In this document: positions 39,169 through 49,117 of the stretch, piece after piece | How positions within the stretch are numbered: position 1 is the stretch's first letter | How the letters are laid out: every line of letters begins with the position of its first letter | Source of the DNA: Crystallibacter permensis | Lineage (GTDB): Bacteria; Actinomycetota; Actinomycetes; Actinomycetales; Micrococcaceae | Direction: 5' to 3' | DNA length: 64,000 nucleotides | NCBI RefSeq assembly: GCF_025960875.1 | Contig: NZ_JAODLR010000014.1 | Span: 54,432-118,431 of the forward strand | Program-made: the position numbers and the translations under genes | The notes under the pieces: generated by a model | The model's input: the letters and a program-made list of their open reading frames with translations, nothing else | What the model was told of the DNA's origin: nothing | Databases searched by the model: none

Positions 39169-40767
39169 CTAGATGCCGCCGGACCCCTGACAGGTAACCT
39201 GATCGGCAGTCTGTCCGGTGAAGTTACCGCTCACTCCCCCGGTCGGATCCAGCTTCTCGCCGGTGGTGAAATCCTTGCCGACAGAAACGGTGACGCCGTA
39301 CCGGGTCTCGGACGACAGGACGTTTGCCTTGGGCACGTTCAGCTCCTCCGCGAGGGCACGCGCAACGTCCTCGAAGCCGGCTGAATAGAAGATCTGGGTA
39401 GCAGGGCTGGTGCTCTCGGCCCCGGCCACGGTTTCCGCCGGAGCGCTGAGCAGATATCCCAGCAACTGCAGCTGTTCAGCGATCTCCTCGCTGCGGCCTT
39501 CGGCGCCGGATCCGTTAAGGACCTGGACCGGCTGCACCGATGGGTCGAAGGAGAGCGTCTCTTCCGGTTCAGGCTCGGCCGTCTCGGACGGCCCTTCGGT
39601 CTCCTCCGGAGCCTCGGTGGGCGAAGCGGAAGGTTCGGGCTCGGAACCAGCGGTCACGTCGCCGTCGTTCCTCAGAATTTCGAACAGCTTCTGTCCTTCT
39701 ACTTCGTCCATGACCAGGCGGTTCGGATTCGGCTCGTACAGCGACGTGGGCAGCGAGACGAAAGCTACTTTGCCCAGATCCACATTCTTCAGGCGGTCTG
39801 CCAGGGCCAGCAGCTTGGTGATGTCAGTCAGGCCTTCGTCGACCGTGAGGTTCCTGGCCACGGCGTCGGCGATGTTGTAGAGGCGGGGTACATTCGTGAG
39901 CGTGCCCTCAGACGTGATCTTGCGGGCCATCGAGGCCAGGAAGCTCTGCTGTGCGCGAATGCGGCCGCGGTCTCCGCCGTCTCCGAACGCATGGCGCGTC
40001 CGCAGGAAAGCCAGCGCCTGCTCGCCCTGCACCGTGCTAACGCCGGCGGGCAGCACCAGGTCGGAATAGGTGTCGTTGATCGGCTCATTGACGCAGACCT
40101 CCACGCCGCCGATGACTTGGGAGAGCTCCTTGACGGCGTTGAAGTCCGCCATCATGAAATGGTCGACTTCCATCCCGGTCAGCTCATTGATGGCCGCGAC
40201 TGTGCAGCCGGGACCGCCATAGCTCAAGGCGGTGTTCAGCTGGGCGAACTCCTGTGCGGGATAGATCTGCCCGGTTTGGGGATCCTCGCAGGTGGGAATG
40301 TCGGTCAGCAAGTCCCGCGGCAGGCTGACCACGGTCACCCGCTCCCGGTCCGCGGACAGGTTCATCAGCATCATGACATCGGAGTTGCCTTTGCCGTCGG
40401 ACGAAGGGTCCTTGCCGTAGGCACCGTCTGTATTGGCCCTGGAATCGGTGCCCAGAATGAGGATCTGGACCGGGTCGGTACTAAGATCCACGGGCAGGCC
40501 GGTGGCCCCGGTACCCAGGTTCAGGGGCTCGGCCGTAAGGCTGGCGCGCAGACCCATGACCTTGACGACGACGACGCCGATTCCTGCGATCAATGCGCAG
40601 GCCAGAACCACCGCAACGATTTTCAGCCAACCCATGCGCTTGGAGGAGCGCAGATGCCGGGCGGTGTCGCGTCGGGGCTGGAGTGTCTGTCCCCCACGTG
40701 CAGACTGATCAGGCGCACGGCCTTCCTGGAACAGTGGATCATCACTGGAACTGCCGCGACGACCCAC
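39169..40767 (-). CDS. LytR-CpsA-Psr family cell-envelope protein
   Basis: A 532-residue membrane-anchored phosphotransferase likely to attach secondary wall polymers to peptidoglycan. It has a long cytosolic N-terminus and one membrane helix (about 47-70). The extracellular LCP domain (about 97-310) has ILILGTDSRA, SDVMMLMNL, VVSLPRDLLTDIP and FLRTRHAFGDGGDRGRIRAQQ, whose arginines and aspartates bind the polyprenyl phosphate. A Pro/Glu/Ser-rich linker (about 375-415) leads to a LytR_C domain (about 415-500). The GTG start has AGGGGG eight bases upstream. A TTGACT hexamer upstream is a possible -35 box. Confidence 0.92.
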   Translation of the reverse strand: MGRRGSSSDDPLFQEGRAPDQSARGGQTLQPRRDTARHLRSSKRMGWLKIVAVVLACALIAGIGVVVVKVMGLRASLTAEPLNLGTGATGLPVDLSTDPVQILILGTDSRANTDGAYGKDPSSDGKGNSDVMMLMNLSADRERVTVVSLPRDLLTDIPTCEDPQTGQIYPAQEFAQLNTALSYGGPGCTVAAINELTGMEVDHFMMADFNAVKELSQVIGGVEVCVNEPINDTYSDLVLPAGVSTVQGEQALAFLRTRHAFGDGGDRGRIRAQQSFLASMARKITSEGTLTNVPRLYNIADAVARNLTVDEGLTDITKLLALADRLKNVDLGKVAFVSLPTSLYEPNPNRLVMDEVEGQKLFEILRNDGDVTAGSEPEPSASPTEAPEETEGPSETAEPEPEETLSFDPSVQPVQVLNGSGAEGRSEEIAEQLQLLGYLLSAPAETVAGAESTSPATQIFYSAGFEDVARALAEELNVPKANVLSSETRYGVTVSVGKDFTTGEKLDPTGGVSGNFTGQTADQVTCQGSGGI

Positions 40768-40850
40768 GGATATTCCCCCTTACTACGGTTAAGTCAATAG
40801 ATTGCTACACATATTACGGGCAGAAGCCGTGGAAAGTTCCTCCGGTCTGG

Positions 40851-41819
40851 CTAGAAGCCGAGGCGTACCAGCTGTTTCGGGTCCCGTTGCCAGTCCTTGG
40901 CGATTTTCACATGAAGATCAAGATATACCCGCGTACCCAACAGTGCCTCAATGCCACGCCGTGCCTTGGTGCCGACATCGCGAAGCCGGGCACCGCCCTT
41001 CCCGATGATGATGGCCTTCTGGCTGGAACGTTCGACGAAGAGGTTGACCCGGACATCCAACAACGGGTTGTCCTCACTGCGCCCCTCACGCGGAACGATC
41101 TCTTCCACGACCACGGCCAGGGAGTGCGGCAGTTCGTCCCGGACGCCCTCCAAAGCAGCCTCGCGGATCAGCTCGGCGACCATCACTGCCTCGGGCTCAT
41201 CGGTCAACTCACCGTCGGGATATAGCGGCGGTGACAGCGGCATGCGGGAAATCAACACATCATTAACCGTGTCGACCTGGAAACCGTCGGTTGCCGAGAC
41301 CGGAACGACGTCGGCAAAGCCATCCGGAAAGACTTCAGCGCCCAGCGCAGTGACGGCCAGCAGCTGCTCCGCCAGGGCCGCGCGGTCCACCAGATCGGTC
41401 TTGGTAACCAGCGCGATGACAGGCTTGTTCGCCAGCGCGGCCAGCTGGTTGGCGATAAAGCGGTCGCCGGGACCGATCTTTTCATTTGCGGGAAGGCAGA
41501 AGCCGATCGCATCCACCTCGGAGAGCGTGTCGGCGACCAGATCGTTCAGACGCTGCCCCAGCAGCGTCCGAGGCCGGTGCAATCCCGGGGTATCCACCAG
41601 CACCAGCTGGGCATCCTCGCGGTGCACAATGCCGCGGATGGTGTGCCTGGTGGTCTGCGGCTTGGCAGAGGTGATGGCCACCTTTTGCCCGACCAACGCG
41701 TTGGTCAGTGTCGATTTGCCGGCGTTCGGCCGCCCCACGAGCGAGACAAAACCGGCGCGATAATTTTCCGGCCAGCCTTCGGTTGCCATGGCAACTACTT
41801 TGCCTTTGTTTGGACTCAT
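40851..41819 (-). CDS. era: GTPase Era
   Basis: A 322-residue ribosome-assembly GTPase. The G domain has GRPNAGKST (G1), QTTRHTIRG (G2), VDTPGLH (G3) and TKTD (G4). The C-terminal KH domain, with FVERSSQKAIIIGKGGARLRDVGTKAR, binds the 3' end of 16S rRNA. The ATG at 41819 overlaps the stop of the CNNM gene in ATGA, so the pair is coupled. The frame is open upstream, but that part lies inside the preceding gene. It is the last gene of the phoH-ybeY-CNNM-era operon. Confidence 0.97.
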   Translation of the reverse strand: MSPNKGKVVAMATEGWPENYRAGFVSLVGRPNAGKSTLTNALVGQKVAITSAKPQTTRHTIRGIVHREDAQLVLVDTPGLHRPRTLLGQRLNDLVADTLSEVDAIGFCLPANEKIGPGDRFIANQLAALANKPVIALVTKTDLVDRAALAEQLLAVTALGAEVFPDGFADVVPVSATDGFQVDTVNDVLISRMPLSPPLYPDGELTDEPEAVMVAELIREAALEGVRDELPHSLAVVVEEIVPREGRSEDNPLLDVRVNLFVERSSQKAIIIGKGGARLRDVGTKARRGIEALLGTRVYLDLHVKIAKDWQRDPKQLVRLGF

Positions 41820-43159
41820 CGTTCTGTCTCCGATTCCGCACCTGCGGGTGCCTGGCTGGCGGCAGCGGCGCCGTTGTCGGCAGCCGCTGAATTCTCTTGG
41901 TGTGTGGGTGGCTGAAACCAAACAAGGACATGCGAGACGCGGTTCCGCCTGCCCTCAAGCCGCTCGGCATACAGGTGGAGCCCGTCGATCTCCACCTGGC
42001 TACCCACGATGGGGACCCGCCCCAGGGTTTTAGCCAGCAAGCCGCCTACTGTATCGACTTCCTCGTCGTCCAGATCCAGATCGAAGAGTTCGCCGACGTC
42101 GTCAATGCTGGTACGTGCGCTGATCAAGTATCGCCCGTCCGGCTGCGGCTCGATTTCCGGACTCTCGGAATCATACTCGTCGACAATTTCGCCGACGATT
42201 TCCTCAATCAAGTCTTCCAGAGTGACCAGACCGGCAGTGCCCCCGTATTCGTCGATGACGATAGCCACGTGGGTAGACTCACGCTGCAGTTCCTTGAGCA
42301 GATCGCTAACCGCTTTTGACTCCGGCACATACCGTACGTCACGCGAAGCTTCATCAACCATGGTCGATGCCGCCGTTCCGGGCCTCGAATGCAGCCGGGC
42401 GGCTACGTCCTTCAAATAGAGGATACCGCGCACCTGGTCCGCGTTCTCCCCGATGACGGGAATGCGGGAATATCCCGAGCGCAGAAACAGGGACATCGCC
42501 TGCTGCAGGGTAGAGCCGGAATCGATGGTGAGCATGTCGGTGCGCGGCACCATCACGGCACGGACCTTGGTATCTCCGAGTTCGAACACCGAGTGGATGA
42601 GTTCCGCTTCCGCGTCTTCGATCATTTCAGCCTCGCTGGCACGATCCACAAGGTCGCGGAACTCCTCCTCTGAGAAGAACGCGGCATCTGCCCGTGGAGC
42701 GTTCGGCGCGATCGCGCTGCCCAGACGCACGAGCCAGCCTGGTACCGGTCCGAGAATTCCGCACAGGAAGCGAATGGCGGGAGCCGTCCACTTAACCACG
42801 GCGGGAGCGTGAATGCGGCCAAACTGGCGTGGGGAAACACCCACCAGCACGAAGCCCACCGCCGCCATTGTCACCGTGGCGAGCAGCCCCGCCATCCAGA
42901 TGTTGTCCAGCAGGTCATGGAAAAGCAGAGCGACCGCTACCGCGCCTGCCATTTCAAACCAGACACGCCAGAACCGCAGGGCGTGCATGTGGGCTACCGG
43001 CGCTTGGAGCACCATAGCCAACGTACGTACGCGCCCGCTGGCCAGAAGCTGTTCCGCCTCCTGCCTCGGCAGGTAGGTAAAGGCTGCCTCAGCGGCGGTA
43101 AGTACTGCCGCGAAGAGCGTAAAGGCCAGCGCCATGCCGGCCAGGGAGCCAATGATCAA
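41816..43159 (-). CDS. CNNM/CorC (hemolysin C-like) transporter with CBS domains
   Basis: A 447-residue membrane protein with an N-terminal CNNM (DUF21) domain of about four helices (residues 1-130) and PAVVKWTAPAIRFLCGILGP near its end. Two CBS domains follow (about 200-330), starting VRAVMVPRTDMLTIDSG and ending YGGTAGLVTLEDLIEEIVGEI. A CorC_HlyC domain (about 340-420) is next. The last 25 residues are Ala/Asn/Glu-rich. Family members move Mg2+ or related cations. Start and stop overlap ybeY and era by four bases each (ATGA), so it is tightly embedded in this RNA-processing operon, as is usual in actinobacteria. Confidence 0.92.
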   Translation of the reverse strand: MIIGSLAGMALAFTLFAAVLTAAEAAFTYLPRQEAEQLLASGRVRTLAMVLQAPVAHMHALRFWRVWFEMAGAVAVALLFHDLLDNIWMAGLLATVTMAAVGFVLVGVSPRQFGRIHAPAVVKWTAPAIRFLCGILGPVPGWLVRLGSAIAPNAPRADAAFFSEEEFRDLVDRASEAEMIEDAEAELIHSVFELGDTKVRAVMVPRTDMLTIDSGSTLQQAMSLFLRSGYSRIPVIGENADQVRGILYLKDVAARLHSRPGTAASTMVDEASRDVRYVPESKAVSDLLKELQRESTHVAIVIDEYGGTAGLVTLEDLIEEIVGEIVDEYDSESPEIEPQPDGRYLISARTSIDDVGELFDLDLDDEEVDTVGGLLAKTLGRVPIVGSQVEIDGLHLYAERLEGRRNRVSHVLVWFQPPTHQENSAAADNGAAAASQAPAGAESETER

Positions 43160-43629
43160 CGCGTGGTCTCCGTGGGCGCGTCCTTGCCCAGGAACGCAGC
43201 CAGCAGTTGCCGTTGGAGGGAGAACATTTCCTGCTCCTCGTCCGGCTCGGCGTGGTCGTAGCCGAGCAGGTGCAGAAGGCCGTGGGTGGCCAGCAGCAGC
43301 ATCTCCTCGCCAATACTGTGGCCTGCCTTTTGGGCCTGCTCATCCGCGACCTGCGGGCAGATCACAATGTCGCCAAGGACCCCGGCGGGACTGGGCTGCG
43401 CAGCCGTGCCCGGCCGCAGCTCGTCCATGGGAAAGGAGAGCACATCCGTGGGCCCGGGTTCGTCCATCCATTCGATGTGCAGCCGTTCCATGGCGTCCGT
43501 GTCGACCAGGATGATGGAGAGTTCGGCTTCGGGGTGCACATAGAGGCTTTCGAGCACGAAGCGACCGAGGCGGGCCAGGCCGGCTTCGTCGGCGTCGTAC
43601 TCTGTCTCGTTGTTGACTTCGATTGCCAC
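43156..43629 (-). CDS. ybeY: rRNA maturation RNase YbeY
   Basis: A 157-residue single-strand-specific endoribonuclease needed for 16S rRNA 3' end maturation and ribosome quality control. The zinc motif HGLLHLLGYDH has ligands at His116, His120 and His126, followed by the usual AEPDEEQEMF. The N-terminal VDTDAMERLHIEWMDEPGPTDVLSFPMDE is also diagnostic. It starts three bases after the phoH stop and overlaps the CNNM gene by four bases (ATGA). Confidence 0.96.
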   Translation of the reverse strand: MAIEVNNETEYDADEAGLARLGRFVLESLYVHPEAELSIILVDTDAMERLHIEWMDEPGPTDVLSFPMDELRPGTAAQPSPAGVLGDIVICPQVADEQAQKAGHSIGEEMLLLATHGLLHLLGYDHAEPDEEQEMFSLQRQLLAAFLGKDAPTETTR

Positions 43630-43632
43630 GTG

Positions 43633-44670
43633 CTAGCTCTCCTGTTCCGTCCGACGCCGCCGGGCTGTCGAGGGCTTGCGGTGTTCGTCATCCCAACGGC
43701 CGTAGGCGGTTACGATGTCGCTGACCAGACGGTGCCTGACCACGTCCGTAGCCTCCAGCATGGAGAAATTGACGTCATCCACACCTTGCAGGATTTCACT
43801 GACGATCTTGAGTCCGGAGCTCGTGCCGCCCGGAAGGTCAATCTGCGTGACGTCGCCCGTAACTACCATTTTCGAGCCGAATCCGAGCCGCGTCAGGAAC
43901 ATCTTCATCTGTTCCGGTGTGGTGTTCTGCGCTTCATCCAAAATGATGAACGCATCGTTGAGGGTCCGGCCGCGCATATAAGCCAATGGTGCGACCTCAA
44001 TGGTGCCCGCTGCCATCAACCGGGGAATGGAATCCGGATCCATCATGTCGTGCAAGGCATCATAGAGCGGACGCAGGTAGGGGTCGATCTTGTCGCTGAG
44101 CGTGCCGGGCAGGAAGCCGAGCCGCTCCCCCGCTTCAACGGCCGGACGCGTCAGGATGATCCGGTTGACTTCCTTGTGCTGCAGAGCCTGGACCGCTTTG
44201 GCCATCGCCAGATACGTCTTGCCCGTTCCGGCCGGGCCGATCCCAAAGACAATGGTGTTGTCATCGATGGCGTCCACATAGTTCTTCTGATTCAGCGTCT
44301 TCGGACGGATGGTCCGTCCACGCGAGGAAAGAATGTTCAGTGTCAGCACTTCGGCCGGTCTGGCAACAGATTGCTCGCTGAGCATTCGCAGCAGCTGCGC
44401 AACTACCTGCGGCGACACATGCGTGTCATTGGCGGCCAGCGTGCGGATCTCCTCCAGCAGGCGCTCCGTACGGTCGACGACGGCGGGCGGGCCGGAGATG
44501 GACAGCTCGTTGCCGCGTACATGCAGATTCACGTCGCTGAACTCGGATTCTATGAGCCGGAGCACCTCATCCTGGGCTCCGAGTGCCTTGACCATATGTT
44601 CCGACGATTCAAAGTGGATGGAACGGTTACTGGATCCGAGCGGATCCACATCCAGACGTGTTTCCGACAT
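43633..44670 (-). CDS. phoH: PhoH-like ATPase
   Basis: A 345-residue cytosolic P-loop ATPase with a KH-like N-terminal region (about 20-75) and a helicase-like core. Walker A is FGIGPAGTGKTYLA (about 142-155), then LTRPAVEAGERLGFLPG. Walker B is FIILDEAQN, and the sensor is MVVTGDVTQIDLP. In other bacteria PhoH acts on RNA or ribosomes with YbeY. Here it is the first gene of phoH-ybeY-CNNM-era, and the gene pair is adjacent and spaced by three bases. A phosphate-starvation role is only historical for the family name. Confidence 0.94.
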   Translation of the reverse strand: MSETRLDVDPLGSSNRSIHFESSEHMVKALGAQDEVLRLIESEFSDVNLHVRGNELSISGPPAVVDRTERLLEEIRTLAANDTHVSPQVVAQLLRMLSEQSVARPAEVLTLNILSSRGRTIRPKTLNQKNYVDAIDDNTIVFGIGPAGTGKTYLAMAKAVQALQHKEVNRIILTRPAVEAGERLGFLPGTLSDKIDPYLRPLYDALHDMMDPDSIPRLMAAGTIEVAPLAYMRGRTLNDAFIILDEAQNTTPEQMKMFLTRLGFGSKMVVTGDVTQIDLPGGTSSGLKIVSEILQGVDDVNFSMLEATDVVRHRLVSDIVTAYGRWDDEHRKPSTARRRRTEQES

Positions 44671-44958
44671 AAAGCGGCCGGCAGGCCTTCCATCTCCCCT
44701 TAGCTAGTACGACTGTTGTGTGGGTTTGCTATACATCTCAATGCTACGGCAACGGCCGGATGTCGTTCCCGAAATCCATGCATGACCGGTAGATATCGAT
44801 CCTGTCTCAATCGTGCATCAGTCCGGTTGAGAGACGGCCCAACCGCGCGTCGCGACGCCGGCAGTATGCCAAGCTGGTTTTTCAGGTACCGACAGGTGCC
44901 GCCATCAGACTTCCATTCGCGTTCAGGACGCCGCCATGAGTTGAGGAGGAATCCGGTC

Positions 44959-45927
44959 ATTTCCACCGAGCAGCACCACCGGCCGCACCACGCAGCCCCG
45001 CGCCGATTCCGCGCGTGGCTGGCAGTGTTGACCCTTGGCTCCATGGTCATGATTGGTTGCATGCCTTCCGGGAACGGCCCCAACGGCCAGACTTCCATGC
45101 CGGCGAGCAGCGGCCAGCCGACCACTCAGAGCAGTCCCCTGGTCACCAGCGCTCCGGTTGAAACATTGCAAAGTACCGCTCTTTCCCCGGTCTACTGGCT
45201 GGGCACGAATGCCGAAACCGTGTTTCTCTACCGCGAGTTCCGCGAAGCGGAGGATCTTGGTGATCCGATCACTAGTGCCGTCAGTGCGGTCACCAAACTG
45301 CAGCCGCTGGACCCGGATTATTTCAATCCCTGGCAGCCGGCGTCCAAGGTCGGGGCCTCCATCACCAACGGATCCGTCATTACGCTGGACATCTCCTCCG
45401 ACGCGTTCAAGGCCGACGTGGACGCCGGAATTGCGGAACGTGCCGTGCAGCAGTTGGTCTACACCGCCACCGCGGCAGCAGCCAATGCCGGTTTGAGTAC
45501 CGCGGAAAACCCGCTCGACGTCGTCATCCTGGTTGACGGACATTCCGGCTACAAGGCATTCGGCCATGTGGAGCTCGGCGAGCCGATGTCTCGGGACGCT
45601 AATCTCAGTGCACCGATCTGGATCATAGATCCACAGCAAGGGGCTTCCACTGAAGGACGAGTGGAAGTCTATGGGCGCGGCGTTGCCTTTGAATCCCAAT
45701 TGTCCTGGCGCATTTCGCGGCTGGAGTCGGCGGAAGACACCGGCGAAGGAACCATCGTCGAAGAGGGTACGGTGCAGGTTGACTCGGCGGCAGGTGAAAC
45801 CGGTGAGTTCCGGTTCAGCCAGGAGCTCGATCCTGGAACATACCGGGTCATGGTCTTCCACCAGGACATGAGCGGCCGTACCGAAGAGCCTCAGAATGCC
45901 GACAGCAAGGTTTTCACGGTCAGGTAA
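44959..45927 (+). CDS. GerMN/Gmad2-domain lipoprotein
   Basis: A 322-residue lipoprotein with the lipobox VMIGC (Cys34). A GerMN domain (about 75-185) starts VYWLGTNAETVFLYREFRE and ends VVILVDGHSGYKAFGHVELGEP. A C-terminal Gmad2 immunoglobulin-like domain (about 198-322) has IWIIDPQQGASTEGRVEVYGRG. It is probably secreted and lipid-anchored. The start is problematic. AGGAGG (44944-44949) sits nine bases before an in-frame ATT at 44959 that would begin a signal peptide containing RRFRAWLAVLTL. No ATG, GTG or TTG has comparable spacing. The frame is open upstream to 44716. Confidence 0.75.
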   Translation: MSTEQHHRPHHAAPRRFRAWLAVLTLGSMVMIGCMPSGNGPNGQTSMPASSGQPTTQSSPLVTSAPVETLQSTALSPVYWLGTNAETVFLYREFREAEDLGDPITSAVSAVTKLQPLDPDYFNPWQPASKVGASITNGSVITLDISSDAFKADVDAGIAERAVQQLVYTATAAAANAGLSTAENPLDVVILVDGHSGYKAFGHVELGEPMSRDANLSAPIWIIDPQQGASTEGRVEVYGRGVAFESQLSWRISRLESAEDTGEGTIVEEGTVQVDSAAGETGEFRFSQELDPGTYRVMVFHQDMSGRTEEPQNADSKVFTVR

Positions 45928-45943
45928 GCGGGCCAGGCTGCGT

Positions 45944-46714
45944 TCAGTTCCAGCGGCCCAGCCGCTCGCTGAGCAGCGCGACGGCGGCCGGTCCGGCAGT
46001 TGAGGACCTGAGCACATGCGGTCCCAGGATCACTGGCACCGCCCCGGCCTCACGCATCTGCTCAACCTCGCGGTGACTCATGCCGCCCTCGGGCCCAACG
46101 ATCATGAGAATGCTCTGCTCCAGGGCTGCTTCCGATTCCAACCCGCTTCTTTGAACCGCTTCCGCCAGTGACAGCCGCGCGTCCTCGTGGAGGATCAGCG
46201 CCAACCTGCTCTCGCCGATACGTCCACAGAGCGATTTCAAATCAACCAGCGGCGCCACGTCAGGGACGGTGGCGCGGCGCGCTTGCTTCGCGGCGGACCG
46301 GACCGTCGATTCCCACTTCGCCATCCCCTTGGCAGCCTTGGCGTCGCGCCAGCGGACAATGCTCCGTTCGGCCTGCCACGGAACCACCTCGTCCACACCC
46401 AGTTCAGTGGCAGCTTCGATCGCGAGTTCGTCACGGTCGGCCTTGGCCAAGGCCTGGACTAGCGTCAGCCGGAAGGGTGCCGGCGGCTCCGGGACAACGG
46501 TCTCGACGGAGACCGTCAGGCTCTCCGTACCCGTCGAGACGACCGTTCCCGAAAGCCGCATGCCCCGTCCGTCCACGACGTCCACGCTCTCGCCGGGGCT
46601 CAGGCGCTTAACCGCGACAGCATGCCTGGCTTCGGCACCGGTCAGGACAAATTCCTCGCCGGATGCCACCGCCGCCAGTGTTCCAGGTTCGGTGAAGAAA
46701 ACGGGATTGGTCAC
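45944..46714 (-). CDS. rsmE: 16S rRNA (uracil-1498-N3)-methyltransferase
   Basis: A 256-residue SPOUT methyltransferase that methylates U1498 of 16S rRNA. The N-terminal PUA-like domain has EARHAVAVKRLSPGESVDVVDGRGMRL. The knotted C-terminal domain has LVQALAKADRDELAIEAATELGVDEVVPWQAERSIVRW, then IVGPEGGMSHREVEQMREAG and ILGPHVLRSSTAGPAAVALL. It starts two bases after the dnaJ stop, so it is translated with it, and ends the hrcA-dnaJ-rsmE operon. It converges with the GerMN lipoprotein gene, 16 bp away. Confidence 0.95.
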   Translation of the reverse strand: MTNPVFFTEPGTLAAVASGEEFVLTGAEARHAVAVKRLSPGESVDVVDGRGMRLSGTVVSTGTESLTVSVETVVPEPPAPFRLTLVQALAKADRDELAIEAATELGVDEVVPWQAERSIVRWRDAKAAKGMAKWESTVRSAAKQARRATVPDVAPLVDLKSLCGRIGESRLALILHEDARLSLAEAVQRSGLESEAALEQSILMIVGPEGGMSHREVEQMREAGAVPVILGPHVLRSSTAGPAAVALLSERLGRWN

Positions 46715-46716
46715 TG

Positions 46717-47844
46717 TTAGAGATTGCCGAGCTTGTCCCGCAGCCGGGCAAACACGCCGCTGCCGCTGCCCGCAAGCTTGCCTTCGGTGAACTGCTCGCC
46801 GCGCGACGCTGCGAGCTGGCGGAGCAGTTCCTCCTGCTCGGAATCGAGTCTGGTAGGCGTTTCCACGTGCACATGGACCTTCAGGTCGCCGCGGCCGTAG
46901 CCCCGCAGATGCGTCACGCCGAGTCCCTTGAGGGTGATGACCTCGCCGGCCTGGGTACCGGGCTTGATGTTCAGCGACTGCGTCCCGTCGAACGTGTCCA
47001 TGTCCACATCGGTACCGAGGGCCGCAGCCGTCATCGGTACCGCCATCGTCACATGGAGGTCGTCGCCCTCACGGATGAAGTTCTTATCCGGGGCAACACG
47101 GATCTCGACGTAGAGGTCGCCCTGCGGGCCACCTGCCGTACCTGATTCGCCCTGCCCGGCCAGCTGGATCCGGGTGCCGGTTCCGACACCTGCCGGAATT
47201 TTGATGGTCAGCGAGCGGCGGCTGCGGATGCGGCCCTCGCCATTACATTCGTTGCACGGGTCGGGGATGATCGTGCCGAAGCCCTGGCAGCTTCCGCAGG
47301 GTGCGGCGGTCATAACCTGCCCTAGGATGGAGCGCACGGCACGCTGTACCTGGCCCGAGCCGCCGCAGATGTCGCAGGTTCGCGGGCTGGTGCCGGGACG
47401 GCAGCAGCTGCCGTCGCACGTAGGGCAAACGACGGCGGTGTCCACTTCGATCTTCTTGTTGACGCCGAATACGGCATCCTTGAGATCGATGCGGACATTG
47501 ATCAGCGCGTCCTGTCCGCGGCGCGTGCGCGAAGGGGGTCCGGCACTGCCCTGCCCACCGAAGAAGGTTTCGAAAATATCCTGGAAGGCGAACCCAGCAC
47601 CCGAATAACCGCCGCCGAAGCCGCTGTCTGTGCCGTTCTCATTGCCTGTGGTGTCATAGACCCGCCGCTTCTGCGGGTCCGACAGCACCTCGTAGGCATG
47701 GCTGACCTGCTTGAACTGTTCTGCGGCCTCCGGCCCGGTGTTCACATCAGGGTGGAGCTTGCGGGCCAGCTTCCGATAGGCCTTCTTGATTTCCTCAGCA
47801 GTGGCATCGCGGCTGACACCGAGTACGTCGTAGTGGTTGCTCAC
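46717..47844 (-). CDS. dnaJ: Chaperone protein DnaJ
   Basis: A 375-residue Hsp40 co-chaperone that stimulates DnaK. The J domain (1-70) has HPD at 31-33, followed by a Gly/Phe-rich linker (about 75-100). The zinc region has four CxxC motifs: CPTC, CDIC, CGSC and CNEC; the first is CPTCDGSC rather than the classical CxxCxGxG. Two beta domains with [28 protein letters not shown] end the protein. Downstream of hrcA and upstream of rsmE, it is probably the second dnaJ of the genome, controlled by HrcA rather than by HspR. Confidence 0.96.
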   Translation of the reverse strand: MSNHYDVLGVSRDATAEEIKKAYRKLARKLHPDVNTGPEAAEQFKQVSHAYEVLSDPQKRRVYDTTGNENGTDSGFGGGYSGAGFAFQDIFETFFGGQGSAGPPSRTRRGQDALINVRIDLKDAVFGVNKKIEVDTAVVCPTCDGSCCRPGTSPRTCDICGGSGQVQRAVRSILGQVMTAAPCGSCQGFGTIIPDPCNECNGEGRIRSRRSLTIKIPAGVGTGTRIQLAGQGESGTAGGPQGDLYVEIRVAPDKNFIREGDDLHVTMAVPMTAAALGTDVDMDTFDGTQSLNIKPGTQAGEVITLKGLGVTHLRGYGRGDLKVHVHVETPTRLDSEQEELLRQLAASRGEQFTEGKLAGSGSGVFARLRDKLGNL

Positions 47845-47922
47845 CTTGTATTACTTCTCTTCCTGGGAATCGGTTGCGGACAGCGGCTCCCGCTGTCCAT
47901 GTGCTGCTGGTTGGCCGGCTGC

Positions 47923-48936
47923 CTATCCGGCAAGGATCCGTGACAAATAACGGGCTACGGCGCGCACGGCGGCCATAGTAGTCGGATAATCCATCCGGGT
48001 TGGACCGAGGATGCCCAGCTTGGCTGAAGAACCCGGACCATAGCCGGTTGCGACCACGGACGTTTCCGCCAATGAGCCGTACGGGTTCTCATGCCCAATG
48101 CGTACGGAAATCCCGTGCGCGTCCTGCTGCATCTCCGACAGCAGGCGGAGAAGGACCACCTGTTCCTCGAGTGCCTCGAGAATGGGTCCGATACTCAACG
48201 GGAAATCCATGGTGGAACGGGCCAGATTGGCTGTGCCGGCCATGAGGATACGCTCCTCCTGCGTGGCTGCCGCAAGACTTTCCAAGGCCGCTGAAAGTGG
48301 TGGCACGATAGCCTCGGTGCCGGGCCTGGCGTCTTTCAATCCGTTCCGGAGCAGCCCGCCCACCGAATCCAGGGGGTGCCCGGCCAACTCTGAGAGATAG
48401 GCCGATCGGAGATCGGATAATTCTTCATCCGTGACGGGATCAGGCAGGGAAATGACCCGCTGCTCAACTTTCCCGTTATCGGCAATCAGGACAACGAGGA
48501 CCTGTTGCGGTGCGAGCAGGACAAACTCGATGTGCCTGGTGCAGGCCCGACCCAGCCGCGGATACTGGATCACTGCTACCTGATTGGTCAGCTGGGATAA
48601 CAACCTCACGGTGCGATCCATGACATCATCCAGGTCGCCCGCGTTTTCGAGCAGGGCCTGGATGGCACGGCGTTCAGCGGAGGAGAGCGGCTTCACATCC
48701 GAAATCCGGTCCACGAAGAGCCGGTAGCCCTTGTCCGTTGGAATGCGGCCGGCACTGGTGTGCGGAGCGACGATCAGGCCTTCTTCTTCCAGTGCAGCCA
48801 TGTCGTTGCGGATTGTGGCCGAGGAAACACCTAAATGGTGGCGGTCAACCAGTGCTTTGGACCCCACGGGTTCGCGGGAATGCACGTAATCTTCCACGAT
48901 AGCGCGCAGCACCTCGAGCCGACGGCCTTCGCTCAC
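47923..48936 (-). CDS. hrcA: Heat-inducible transcription repressor HrcA
   Basis: A 337-residue repressor of heat-shock genes. The N-terminal winged helix has [24 protein letters not shown] and [25 protein letters not shown]-like domain follows with the conserved [18 protein letters not shown]. The C-terminus has [35 protein letters not shown] operator lies upstream at 48979-49005, consistent with autoregulation. HrcA needs GroEL to fold, which is how it senses stress. It heads hrcA-dnaJ-rsmE and diverges from the DUF3097 gene. Confidence 0.96.
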   Translation of the reverse strand: MSEGRRLEVLRAIVEDYVHSREPVGSKALVDRHHLGVSSATIRNDMAALEEEGLIVAPHTSAGRIPTDKGYRLFVDRISDVKPLSSAERRAIQALLENAGDLDDVMDRTVRLLSQLTNQVAVIQYPRLGRACTRHIEFVLLAPQQVLVVLIADNGKVEQRVISLPDPVTDEELSDLRSAYLSELAGHPLDSVGGLLRNGLKDARPGTEAIVPPLSAALESLAAATQEERILMAGTANLARSTMDFPLSIGPILEALEEQVVLLRLLSEMQQDAHGISVRIGHENPYGSLAETSVVATGYGPGSSAKLGILGPTRMDYPTTMAAVRAVARYLSRILAG

Positions 48937-48978
48937 TGGGCACCTCCTGATTTCGTACGGCTGCAGTAGACATGCCGG

Positions 48979-49005
48979 TTAGCACTCAACACGTCCAAGT
49001 GCTAA
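48979..49005. promoter_or_regulatory. CIRCE operator for HrcA
   Basis: TTAGCACTC (48979-48987) and AAGTGCTAA (48997-49005) form an inverted repeat with a 9-nt spacer. The consensus second arm is GAGTGCTAA, so there is a single mismatch. It lies 42 bp upstream of hrcA and between hrcA and the divergent DUF3097 gene. Confidence 0.92.
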
Positions 49006-49117
49006 GTCTAATACCTTTGGCACGTTGTTAGCATTGTCAGGCTGCCATGCACCTATCGGCGGCTCCGCTGATCGCCTGCAGCTACCCGAAAGCTGCATGA
49101 CCGAAGGACTACAACCG

